From contig MFQK01000017.1 of assembly GCA_001783035.1 (NCBI GenBank), positions 5,310 to 18,904 of the forward strand: a stretch of DNA of 13,595 bases, in the 5' to 3' direction. The notes under the pieces are model-generated. The model did no database searches, was not told the DNA's origin, and was given only the letters and a program-made list of their open reading frames with translations. The position numbers and the translations under genes were made by a program. Origin of the DNA: Candidatus Magasanikbacteria bacterium RIFCSPLOWO2_02_FULL_44_11 (GTDB lineage Bacteria > Patescibacteriota > Patescibacteriia > Magasanikbacterales > GWA2-37-8). Numbering within the stretch: position 1 is the stretch's first letter; every line of letters begins with the position of its first letter. Positions 1 through 7,000 of the stretch are shown here, one piece after another.

Positions 1-2
1 TC

Positions 3-1352
3 CGGGCGCCGGCGTTTTCTTTCCATGAAACAGAAGTGCAACAATTCGTAAAAAAGTTGCCTTTCACCCTGACCAAATCGCAAAAAATTTCGACCTGGGA
101 AATTATCCAAGATTGTACCAAGGATCAACCAATGAACCGCTTGCTGTCGGGCGATGTTGGGTCGGGAAAAACGGTGGTCGCTGCCATAGCGCTGTATAAT
201 GCAGCTCTGAATGGTTTTCAGGCAGCTATCATGGCGCCGACCGAAATATTGGCTACACAACATTTTGCTTCTTTGACACAGTTGCTCCCCGACGTGCCGA
301 TTGCCTTATTCACGAGGACACAACACGCGGTAAGTGAAAAAGGATCAGTTGCCAAGCTGACCAAAAAAAAGCTGGCCGAAGCCTATGCCGCCGGCCGCGT
401 GCCGATAGTTATCGGAACGCATGCCTTGCTTTCCGAGGGCGTACAGTTTCGAAAACTCGGTTTGGTTATTGTGGATGAGCAGCATCGCTTTGGTGTCGCG
501 CAACGGCAAGTTATTAAGGAAAAAGGCCACGGCGTTCATTTTTTAAGCATGACCGCGACGCCGATACCCCGATCGCTCGCGCTCATGATTTATGGCGATC
601 TGGATATTTCTATTATTAACGAGCTGCCTGCCGGAAGGAAAAAAATAATAACTCGGCTGGTTGAACCGACGAAACGTGTCCAGGCGTACGCTTTTATACG
701 CGAGCAAGTTTCCAAAGGCCGCCAAGTTTTTGTGGTCTGTCCTTTGATTGAAGAAAATCTCTCGGCGCTTATTGAAAAAAAATCTGTCATGGTCGAGTAT
801 GAAAAATTGTCCAAAGTAATTTTTAAAGACCTCAAAGTAGGCTTCCTACACGGTAAAATGAAGTCTGTTGAAAAAGAATCGATTATGGAGCAATTTAAAC
901 TTAACCAACTCAATATTTTGGTTTCCACATCGGTTATTGAAGTTGGGGTTAATATCCCTAATGCGACGGTGATGATGATTGAAGGCGCGGAGCGTTTCGG
1001 TCTGGCGCAGCTGCACCAATTTAGAGGGCGGGTCGGGCGGTCGGATTATCAATCGTACTGTTTGTTATTTACGGACAGCGAAAGTCCTCGCGTCATGGAG
1101 CGGTTGCGTTATTTTGAAACCCATTCCGACGGCTTCGCTTTGGCCGAAAAAGATTTAGAAACGAGAGGGCCGGGAGAAATATTTGGTACGATGCAAAGTG
1201 GTTTAGTCGATTTGAAGCTGGCTAAAGTGACCGATAAAGAAATAATTAAACAAGCCCGACAAGCGGCAAAAAAAATAACGCCTGAGTTAAGGCGTTATCC
1301 GGAGGTGGTGGCCAAGCTTTCCACTGTCTGGAAAACAGCGCATCTTGAATAA
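3..1352 (+). CDS. recG: ATP-dependent DNA helicase RecG, C-terminal part (5' truncated by window edge)
   Basis: RecG is a superfamily 2 helicase that remodels stalled replication forks and branch-migrates Holliday junctions. The frame is open from base 3, so 449 residues are visible; roughly the N-terminal third of a family member (the wedge/OB domain) lies outside the window. The GTG at 36 is internal, not a start. Visible motifs in order are Walker A GDVGSGKT (150-173), DEQH helicase box (474-485) followed by RFG, motif III TATPIP just after 549, and in the second RecA domain GRVGR and the RecG-typical RGPGEIFGT with QSG. No disruption is seen. It ends in TAA, 55 nt from the end of radA, which faces it. 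Only the N-terminal boundary is unknown. Confidence 0.96.
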   Translation, partial: RAPAFSFHETEVQQFVKKLPFTLTKSQKISTWEIIQDCTKDQPMNRLLSGDVGSGKTVVAAIALYNAALNGFQAAIMAPTEILATQHFASLTQLLPDVPIALFTRTQHAVSEKGSVAKLTKKKLAEAYAAGRVPIVIGTHALLSEGVQFRKLGLVIVDEQHRFGVAQRQVIKEKGHGVHFLSMTATPIPRSLALMIYGDLDISIINELPAGRKKIITRLVEPTKRVQAYAFIREQVSKGRQVFVVCPLIEENLSALIEKKSVMVEYEKLSKVIFKDLKVGFLHGKMKSVEKESIMEQFKLNQLNILVSTSVIEVGVNIPNATVMMIEGAERFGLAQLHQFRGRVGRSDYQSYCLLFTDSESPRVMERLRYFETHSDGFALAEKDLETRGPGEIFGTMQSGLVDLKLAKVTDKEIIKQARQAAKKITPELRRYPEVVAKLSTVWKTAHLE

Positions 1353-1392
1353 TAAATACAAAGCCCTGCAATAGCACTTTACCGGTCCAGAA

Positions 1393-1423
1393 GCCTGTTG
1401 GCGGCAATCAGGCGAGGATTTTT
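1393..1423 (+). terminator. Possible intrinsic terminator after recG, overlapping the radA 3' end
   Basis: The + strand has a hairpin at 1393-1413: GCCTGTTG, loop GCGG, then CAATCAGGC, with one bulged base. It is followed after GAGGA by a run of six T. The gap before the T run and the overlap with the last radA codons make it weak. It could serve recG, whose stop is 40 nt upstream. Confidence 0.35.
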
Positions 1424-2745
1424 TGGACAATGTCTTGGACGTTTTTGAGGTAAGCAATTTTTAAACCTTTCACGTTCACTTCGGAATTTTCCGGTATCAC
1501 AGCCACTTCAAAACCCATTTTCTTTATTTCTTCCAGCCGTTTTTTAGTTTGGTTCACCGGCCGTACTTCACCGCTCAAGCCGACTTCACCAAAAGCAACC
1601 ACGTTGGCCGGCAGCGGTTTGTTTTTGGTAGCCGAAGCTAAAGCTAGCAAAACTGCGAGGTCAGCGGCCGGCTCTTCGGCCTGGATACCGCCAATGACGT
1701 TGATAAACACGTCATACGATTCAAGGGCCAGACCACTTCGTTTAGACAGGATAGCGAGCAACATCTGCAAGCGGTTTACGTCAAAACCGGAAGCGCGGCG
1801 TTGCGGGTAGCCAAAGTTGGTTTTAGAAACGAGAGCTTGGAGCTCAATCAAGATTGGGCGAGTACCTTCCATAAGACAGGTGACAGCCGTGCCGGGAATT
1901 TTATCTTGTTTGTTCGATAGGAAAGCGCTGGAAGGGTTTTTAACTTCTTCCAAACCCTTTTCTTGCATACTAAAAATACCGATTTCATCGGTGGAACCAA
2001 AACGATTTTTGACGGCGCGCAAGATTCGGAATTGATGAAATTTATCGCCCTCCAGATAGAGAACCGTGTCGACGAGATGTTCAAGCATTTTTGGTCCGGC
2101 CACATAGCCATCTTTGGTGACCTGGCCAATAAGAATAATCGGAACCTGCTGTTTTTTGGCGATAGTCATAAGCTCCGCGGTGACAGCCCGAATTTGACCC
2201 GGGCTGCCAGCTTCGCCGGCCACGTCATCAAGCGTAATCGTTTGGACCGAATCGATGATGACGAGCTCCGGCTTGAGAGCTGTAATCGTCGCGATGATCA
2301 CGCCCACATTGGTTTCATTCGCTAATTGTAATGTCTTTGAGGCGCTGCCCAGTCTATCGGCGCGAAGTTTTATTTGCTCCACCGATTCTTCGCCAGAAAT
2401 ATAGACGGTTTTGGGGAGGAGTGAGGCAAGTTGTAAAGCCAAAGTTGATTTCCCAATGCCAGGCTCGCCGCCAAGTAAAATTAAACTTCCCGGCACGATG
2501 CCGCCGCCGAGCACAGTGTCTAATTCTCCAATACCGGTTTTAGCTCGGGCGTATGCAGCGGCGTTAATACTTTCTAGGGTCACGGTTTTGGCCGCAGGAT
2601 AGGCCGGGTCGGCTGCCGCCACTGCGATAGGAGCCACACTTTCACCAAGTGTTCCCCAGGCGCCACATTCCAAACAACGCCCGGTCCATTTAGTGAACTG
2701 GGCATCGCATTTGGAGCAGGCAAAAAAAGTTGTAGGAGCTTTCAT
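1408..2745 (-). CDS. radA: DNA repair protein RadA (Sms), RecA-like ATPase
   Basis: RadA is a RecA-family DnaB-like helicase/ATPase that extends D-loops and processes recombination intermediates. The 445-residue protein has the family's N-terminal C4 zinc finger (C10, C13, C24, C27), Walker A GEPGIGKST (93-101), a Walker B strand LVIIDS (161-166), the diagnostic KNRFG motif (246-250) and a C-terminal Lon-protease-like domain (about 270-445, with GEVGLSGEVRPV at 386-397). Length matches the family (E. coli about 460). The frame is open further upstream to 2841, but that stretch overlaps the preceding peptidase gene and precedes the zinc finger by 32 unrelated residues, so ATG at 2745 is chosen. 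The upstream stop at 2753 is 7 nt away, suggesting translational coupling as last gene of the clpC unit. No Shine-Dalgarno sequence is visible. Confidence 0.97.
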   Translation of the reverse strand: MKAPTTFFACSKCDAQFTKWTGRCLECGAWGTLGESVAPIAVAAADPAYPAAKTVTLESINAAAYARAKTGIGELDTVLGGGIVPGSLILLGGEPGIGKSTLALQLASLLPKTVYISGEESVEQIKLRADRLGSASKTLQLANETNVGVIIATITALKPELVIIDSVQTITLDDVAGEAGSPGQIRAVTAELMTIAKKQQVPIILIGQVTKDGYVAGPKMLEHLVDTVLYLEGDKFHQFRILRAVKNRFGSTDEIGIFSMQEKGLEEVKNPSSAFLSNKQDKIPGTAVTCLMEGTRPILIELQALVSKTNFGYPQRRASGFDVNRLQMLLAILSKRSGLALESYDVFINVIGGIQAEEPAADLAVLLALASATKNKPLPANVVAFGEVGLSGEVRPVNQTKKRLEEIKKMGFEVAVIPENSEVNVKGLKIAYLKNVQDIVQKILA

Positions 2746-2752
2746 AATAGGA

Positions 2753-3913
2753 TCAAGTACAATTTGCCGACATGGCTGGTTTTTCAAAGTGCCAAGCCTC
2801 GCTTGGTATATTACAGAAGCCTTGTCGTCGCATTTCCGCAATCACGGCGGCTTGGCATTCATTTTCGCGACATTTCACCATATTTTTAATGCACTCTGCT
2901 CGTGAAATGCACTGCTCCCCATTTCTAAAACCCCAGGCATCAATCGCTCGGCCTGTTGTGTGCGGGCATTTCGTAGGGTCTTTATTTTGTAAAATGCAGG
3001 TATTTGGCTTTCCAGGTTTATGATTGCAAGTTTTTGAACCGGGCGGGTTAAGGCAATTATCTTTTATCTGTTCAATTTGCGATTGGATACTTCTAAAACC
3101 AGAGGTAATATATAATAAGACACTTTGTTTGGTTAATTCAATAGCGGCTAGCTGTAGCGGCAAAACAAATTCCTCAGCCACAGTTACTCGAGCTCCCGAA
3201 CGAAGATTGGTACCAGCGACTGAAACAGTCTTAGCAACAGTGCCGCCTTCGACAGAATCCGGCTCATATTCAATCGTCGGGGGTTCAATATATTGTATGC
3301 GCAATGGTTTAAATTGCACTAGATTAGGGCTGATCGTATACAGAAAGGCGTATGAGCCCCAAAGAATAATCAAACCAATCATGATTTGCCCGATCTGGTG
3401 GTAACTCTCCAATTTTTCATCTCCACCCGCTGACAATATAATTTTCACTCCATTTTTAATAATTAAGACGACGGCAATGATGCTGGCTAAAGCTATACCA
3501 TACTTGTATAAAGCCGTGATAAATTCTCCAATATACGGAATGTTGATGTAACCATCGGCGTCTAATGATTGTTTGGTGTCGCTAAATTCTAATCCCGGAA
3601 ATTTAATTTGTAAAACCGGCGGTTTAAGTTTTACATCAAGATCGTTCTGAAAGGTAACCAAACCCCACACAAAGCTCGTCCTGTTGCGTTCATATTCAAG
3701 TTTAGCCGCTTCATCCAGGTAGCAGTAGCCATTCGAACAAAGACTTTTTCCAATATTATTGACGCAATCATCCGCCACACTGCATTTGCGGTCAATTTTG
3801 GTACATTGGTCGGTTGTGTTTGCGCTGCAAGTGATGGTCTCAGCGATTACCGGCGAAGTATTGAAAAATAAAATAATAACAACGATATATAGAGAAAAGA
3901 CTCGCGCCTTCAT
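2753..3913 (-). CDS. Exported Cys-rich protein: two-TM pilin-like (TrbC/VirB2-type) module fused to M15 zinc D,D-/L,D-peptidase
   Basis: The 386-residue protein begins with a signal peptide (hydrophobic 8-18, likely cleavage after VIA24). A compact region with six Cys (29, 37, 44, 50, 59, 64) follows, then two hydrophobic helices (about 131-153 and 174-196) joined by a short basic/polar loop. This arrangement resembles the small TrbC/VirB2 pilin-like proteins common in CPR genomes. The C-terminal part (about 250-386) matches M15 peptidases (VanY/D-Ala-D-Ala carboxypeptidase type): SGFRS 271-275, H318-x6-D325 in HTTGRAID, and E372-x2-H375 in EAWHFE give the zinc ligands and catalytic Glu. This part has ten more Cys. 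With a cleaved signal and two helices, both Cys-rich parts would be extracytoplasmic. Likely role, inferred: cutting peptidoglycan peptides while membrane-anchored. Its ATG overlaps the upstream stop (ATGA). Confidence 0.85.
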   Translation of the reverse strand: MKARVFSLYIVVIILFFNTSPVIAETITCSANTTDQCTKIDRKCSVADDCVNNIGKSLCSNGYCYLDEAAKLEYERNRTSFVWGLVTFQNDLDVKLKPPVLQIKFPGLEFSDTKQSLDADGYINIPYIGEFITALYKYGIALASIIAVVLIIKNGVKIILSAGGDEKLESYHQIGQIMIGLIILWGSYAFLYTISPNLVQFKPLRIQYIEPPTIEYEPDSVEGGTVAKTVSVAGTNLRSGARVTVAEEFVLPLQLAAIELTKQSVLLYITSGFRSIQSQIEQIKDNCLNPPGSKTCNHKPGKPNTCILQNKDPTKCPHTTGRAIDAWGFRNGEQCISRAECIKNMVKCRENECQAAVIAEMRRQGFCNIPSEAWHFEKPAMSANCT

Positions 3914-4572
3914 AAATCCGTTGTAATAAACGTAGTCAATAATTGGGTCAGATCAACCGCTTCTTCGGGGTTAAGCAGTTTGTTATTTATGAAGATGACC
4001 GGAGCGGCGGGTAAAATTAACTCGTTGACGATTTGTAAATCTTTCTGTATGGCTGCGTTGGTCGCTTCGTCCGAAAGACATGCTGTCCAAGCAGTCATTG
4101 ATAATTGGTTATTTTCAGCTAAATCTGTTAGTTGCGTCTGTCGCAGTGTGTGTTTTGATTCGGCCACATCATTAAGGAATGTCCAATAGCGTCCCTGTTT
4201 ACCGGCACAAAGGGCTGCCTGATGTACCAACAAAGGGTTGCTAAAAAAGGCCCGACTCGGATAATGTTTCACGAGAAGCCGCATTTTTTTTGGATTTTTG
4301 TTTACTAAAGCGCTGATCGTGCGATAATCTCGCAATGATTGTCTATCGGCAAAGTTAAGGAAAGCGACGACAGTCAGAGGCGCGCCAGGGTTACCAAGGA
4401 TAAAATCATCGCCAGTTATTGGTATATTTACGGAAACCGGGCTGATCAAGGGAATCTGTTGGACTTTGGTAGAAATAATACGAGCATCATTAATTTGGCC
4501 GATCAGAATAACGACTAATATGGCGGTAATCAAAATAAGCGCGAAAGATAATTTTTTTAAGGCGATAGTCAT
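3910..4572 (-). CDS. Membrane-anchored DsbA/thioredoxin-fold protein lacking the CxxC active site
   Basis: The 220-residue protein has an N-terminal membrane anchor (about 8-26) and a soluble domain that follows the DsbA-like Thioredoxin_4 pattern. Seen in order are a GNPGAPLTVVAFLNF strand, AALCAGKQGRYWTF (119-132), a second Cys in ACLSDEA (C165), and a cis-Pro segment AAPVIFINN (189-197). In active homologues the first strand runs into CPFC or a similar CxxC; here that position reads D76-R77-Q78-S79 (codons 4336-4347). The only Cys are C122 and C165, which are non-catalytic positions in the family. The fold is probably kept but thiol oxidoreductase activity is not expected; a chaperone or scaffold role is an inference. 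The gene lies 3 nt after the propeller gene and overlaps the Cys-rich peptidase gene by 4 nt. Confidence 0.8.
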   Translation of the reverse strand: MTIALKKLSFALILITAILVVILIGQINDARIISTKVQQIPLISPVSVNIPITGDDFILGNPGAPLTVVAFLNFADRQSLRDYRTISALVNKNPKKMRLLVKHYPSRAFFSNPLLVHQAALCAGKQGRYWTFLNDVAESKHTLRQTQLTDLAENNQLSMTAWTACLSDEATNAAIQKDLQIVNELILPAAPVIFINNKLLNPEEAVDLTQLLTTFITTDL

Positions 4573-4575
4573 AAC

Positions 4576-5802
4576 TTAAAGGTTCACCTCATAAGCGCCG
4601 CTTTGGCGCTGGTCCGTAAAAATTATTTTGTGACGATTTTTATCGTAGGATAAGGAATCGATCGTTACCTCTCGACCGAGCGGCAGCCCTGTTTTTAAGC
4701 CGGTTTTTAAGTCTATTTTATATAAGTCGTCAAAAGTATCTCTGGCGACCTCTGGCGCCATGCCGGCTCCGATTGGTAAGTCGCGCGGTATCGCGCAATA
4801 GAGCGTATCATCGCTCGCAAAGGTACATTTGTGCGCCCAAGTATTGATTTGGAGCGATTGACGATTATTGCCGATGGCATCGCCGAATGAGTTGACGACC
4901 CATAATTCCGGTTTGAAATCACTGCGTTCGCTGTCAACGCTATAAATTAACTTTTGTCCGGTCGGCGACCATTGGGGATCAAAATTAAGTCCTTCGACAA
5001 TCAAGGATTTAAAGTTCTCTTTGTTAGCTCCAAGGAGTAATACTTCGCGTCGGTCGGCGCCTTGCGGTTCGCCGGTCAAGGCAAAAGCCACTGTTTGCCG
5101 GCTTGGTGACCAGTTTACCATGACCTTATCGGCATTATTACCGATATGTTCAATGAGTTTTGTACCCGTGCCGTCGTCTTTGGTGGTAATTAACCATTTA
5201 CTTTCCGGAGATAAGCCCAAACTTTTAGCCGCCAGATCATTACCATCCGGTGAAAAAGAAAAATCCTCCCAATGTTTCGGAAGCGTGACTTGCTTTTTTT
5301 GTTCGAAATTATAAACTATTTTGTTACCGTCGGGATATTCGATGACGGCTTTGTCCTGGCTATTCGCCCAGGTAACTTTTTCGACATTATAAAATACTTG
5401 GTCGCTCATTGCGCTTAGGGCGCCATCAACATTGGCGCGATAAAATTTACCGTCGCTCTCGTTGTGGTAGCGCCATGAGCCGTTATTATTAAGGGAGGTG
5501 AAAACAGCATAATCAGCGGTGATTTGCGTGACCGGTTCGGGACGATAATAATTTTGATTATTCGGTGTCGGAATAATTCCGGCGGTTGGCAAACCACCAG
5601 AGCCGGGAATTTGTCCGGTGGTTCCGGTCACGCTCGCGCGTTCGCTCGAAATAGGCAACGTGGAAGTACTTCTTGTTCCTTGTGGTAAAGGACGTGTGAT
5701 TGGAGTGGATTTCTTGAACATAACGAATAAGCCAAAACCGATTAGACCGGCGGCCGCGAGAAATCCAACTATGATCAAAATGCGTTTAAGGGTGGGCGAC
5801 AT
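4576..5802 (-). CDS. Membrane-anchored WD40-like/PD40 (TolB-type) beta-propeller protein
   Basis: The 408-residue protein has a short cytoplasmic N-terminus, one hydrophobic anchor (about 8-29), a Pro/Ser/Thr-rich low-complexity linker (about 33-92), and a repetitive beta-strand domain to the end. The repeats carry TolB/PD40-like signatures: FSFSPDGNDLA (181-191), VNWSPSRQTVAFA (229-241), FDPQWSPTGQKLIYS (274-288) and a DDLYKIDLKTG blade (358-368). This points to an extracytoplasmic propeller on a flexible stalk, a fold that usually binds proteins or peptides. No enzymatic motif is seen. ATG at 5802 begins directly before the anchor. It is 12 nt downstream of the hypothetical membrane gene and 3 nt upstream of the DsbA-fold gene, so probably co-transcribed. 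The partner is unknown. Confidence 0.8.
   Translation of the reverse strand: MSPTLKRILIIVGFLAAAGLIGFGLFVMFKKSTPITRPLPQGTRSTSTLPISSERASVTGTTGQIPGSGGLPTAGIIPTPNNQNYYRPEPVTQITADYAVFTSLNNNGSWRYHNESDGKFYRANVDGALSAMSDQVFYNVEKVTWANSQDKAVIEYPDGNKIVYNFEQKKQVTLPKHWEDFSFSPDGNDLAAKSLGLSPESKWLITTKDDGTGTKLIEHIGNNADKVMVNWSPSRQTVAFALTGEPQGADRREVLLLGANKENFKSLIVEGLNFDPQWSPTGQKLIYSVDSERSDFKPELWVVNSFGDAIGNNRQSLQINTWAHKCTFASDDTLYCAIPRDLPIGAGMAPEVARDTFDDLYKIDLKTGLKTGLPLGREVTIDSLSYDKNRHKIIFTDQRQSGAYEVNL
4585..4590 (-). promoter_or_regulatory. Shine-Dalgarno-like GAGGTG for the DsbA-fold gene
   Basis: On the - strand GAGGTG lies 12 nt before the ATG at 4572, inside the last codons of the upstream propeller gene. 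The spacing is long. It is one of only two purine-rich candidate ribosome sites seen in front of the window's ten visible gene starts. Confidence 0.4.
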
Positions 5803-5814
5803 AAGTAAAAAAAT

Positions 5815-6984
5815 TTAAGATGGTCCCGGCGGCGGCTCAATTCGAGTATTTTGAACGCTCGCCATTAATTGCCGCACTTTTAAAAGCGAGGCTTTTTTTT
5901 GTTCAGTAGTATTATAGAACTTTTTCAAAGGTTTTAGAATAGTGTCAATTTCTTTAATGAAAGAATTGATAAGCCGCGCGGTTTTACTCACCCCCTGTGG
6001 GAAAATAATCGCCAATATAGTTACAAAAAATAGACCCGGTAAGGCGATAATAATTGCTATTATAATTCCGATGCCGGTGCCGCATAGCGAAGCGAGCATT
6101 TTAAAGTAATTAACCCAAACTTCACCGATAGCCACCATAGTTTTGGCGGTCTTGGCTAAAAATTTAATTTTTTCAAGCGCCTGAATAGCAGCTTTCACTC
6201 CTTTTTTGGCAGTGCTTTCCAATTTAGAAACAATATTTCTCACTAGCGGTATTTTTCGTAGTAATCGCATCCATTTACCTGACAGTATAGTTCCTTTCAT
6301 GCTTTGGATACTATCCTTGATTTGGGCCTCCTGTTGTTGAAGCTGCGTCATTTGCTGTTGCCTCTGATCCGACTGCGTTTGGGAGGCATTGTTTGCAGCG
6401 GCATTGCTTTGGTCGGCAGGAGAAAGCTCCGGCGGCGCCCCAGCCGGTACTCTTGAGGGGCCTTCACCGATTTCTCCTTTACCTAAGTCACCTTTCATCA
6501 GGTTATCAGGGTTGGCTTCTTCTTTCGGTGCGGCTATTTTTTGATTTGGCGCATTTTCGGCAGCTTGGTCTGGTTGTTTTTGCCGATCACGAGCCAGCGC
6601 CTTGGAGGCAGCCTGTTGTTCGTCATTATTAATAGTTTTTGGCCGAACACTCGGGCTGTCATTCCTTTCATCTTCTTTTTTTTTATTATTTTTTCCGTCA
6701 CCATCTTCGGAAGCATCCTGAGCAGGTGATGGATTTGTCGAATCGGTTGAGCCAGACTTTGGCGGGGGAGTGCCGGTTTGTGAAGATTTTGTTTTGGTAG
6801 CACGCGTGCTGTCGGTTTTTTCGAGATTCTTAAAATCAACGACAATAGTATCATCGCCTTCCCGACGAGCTTGAATGTTGTCTGAGACATTATCGATAGT
6901 CAGTTTGTCCGGTTTCAGCTTCTTCTCTCCCGTAATGCCTCCTGGCCCTGGTTGATTGTTGACGACAAGCGGATCATCAGCCAT
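5815..6984 (-). CDS. Hypothetical protein: long disordered N-half, coiled coil, C-terminal membrane hairpin
   Basis: I do not recognise a family. The 389-residue protein has no signal peptide. Residues 1-200 are low complexity, rich in Asp, Lys, Pro, Gln, Ser and Asn, and likely disordered. Residues 200-228 are Gln-rich and coiled-coil-like. Residues 237-292 are basic and amphipathic. A very hydrophobic block at about 295-328 is broken by a Pro-Gly in the middle (IALPGLF), which fits either a re-entrant hairpin or two short helices. A basic amphipathic helix (332-372) and a proline-rich tail follow. The long N-half is probably cytoplasmic. Its position directly after clpC (16 nt) and before three envelope genes suggests a cytoplasmic/membrane platform or adaptor for that set; this is inference. 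ATG at 6984 has no Shine-Dalgarno sequence. Confidence 0.75.
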   Translation of the reverse strand: MADDPLVVNNQPGPGGITGEKKLKPDKLTIDNVSDNIQARREGDDTIVVDFKNLEKTDSTRATKTKSSQTGTPPPKSGSTDSTNPSPAQDASEDGDGKNNKKKEDERNDSPSVRPKTINNDEQQAASKALARDRQKQPDQAAENAPNQKIAAPKEEANPDNLMKGDLGKGEIGEGPSRVPAGAPPELSPADQSNAAANNASQTQSDQRQQQMTQLQQQEAQIKDSIQSMKGTILSGKWMRLLRKIPLVRNIVSKLESTAKKGVKAAIQALEKIKFLAKTAKTMVAIGEVWVNYFKMLASLCGTGIGIIIAIIIALPGLFFVTILAIIFPQGVSKTARLINSFIKEIDTILKPLKKFYNTTEQKKASLLKVRQLMASVQNTRIEPPPGPS

Positions 6985-7000
6985 ACAGGCCGCGTTGTTT

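Noticed and set aside
1353..1407. Terminator for the radA operon
   Set aside because: The - strand offers AAAGTGCT/AGGGCTTT with a mismatch and no clear T run. Too weak to annotate.
2746..2841. N-terminal extension of RadA by 32 residues
   Set aside because: It overlaps the end of the M15 fusion gene, and homologues start a few residues before the zinc finger. ATG 2745 sits 7 nt after the upstream stop.
3910..3913. TGA reassigned to an amino acid, as in some CPR lineages
   Set aside because: TGA ends the DsbA-fold, M15 and radA genes, each immediately before or at a following start or convergent gene end. The standard code fits every gene.
4336..4347. Frameshift explaining the missing CxxC
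   Set aside because: The reading frame matches the family on both sides of the site, so the loss is by substitution rather than a shifted frame.
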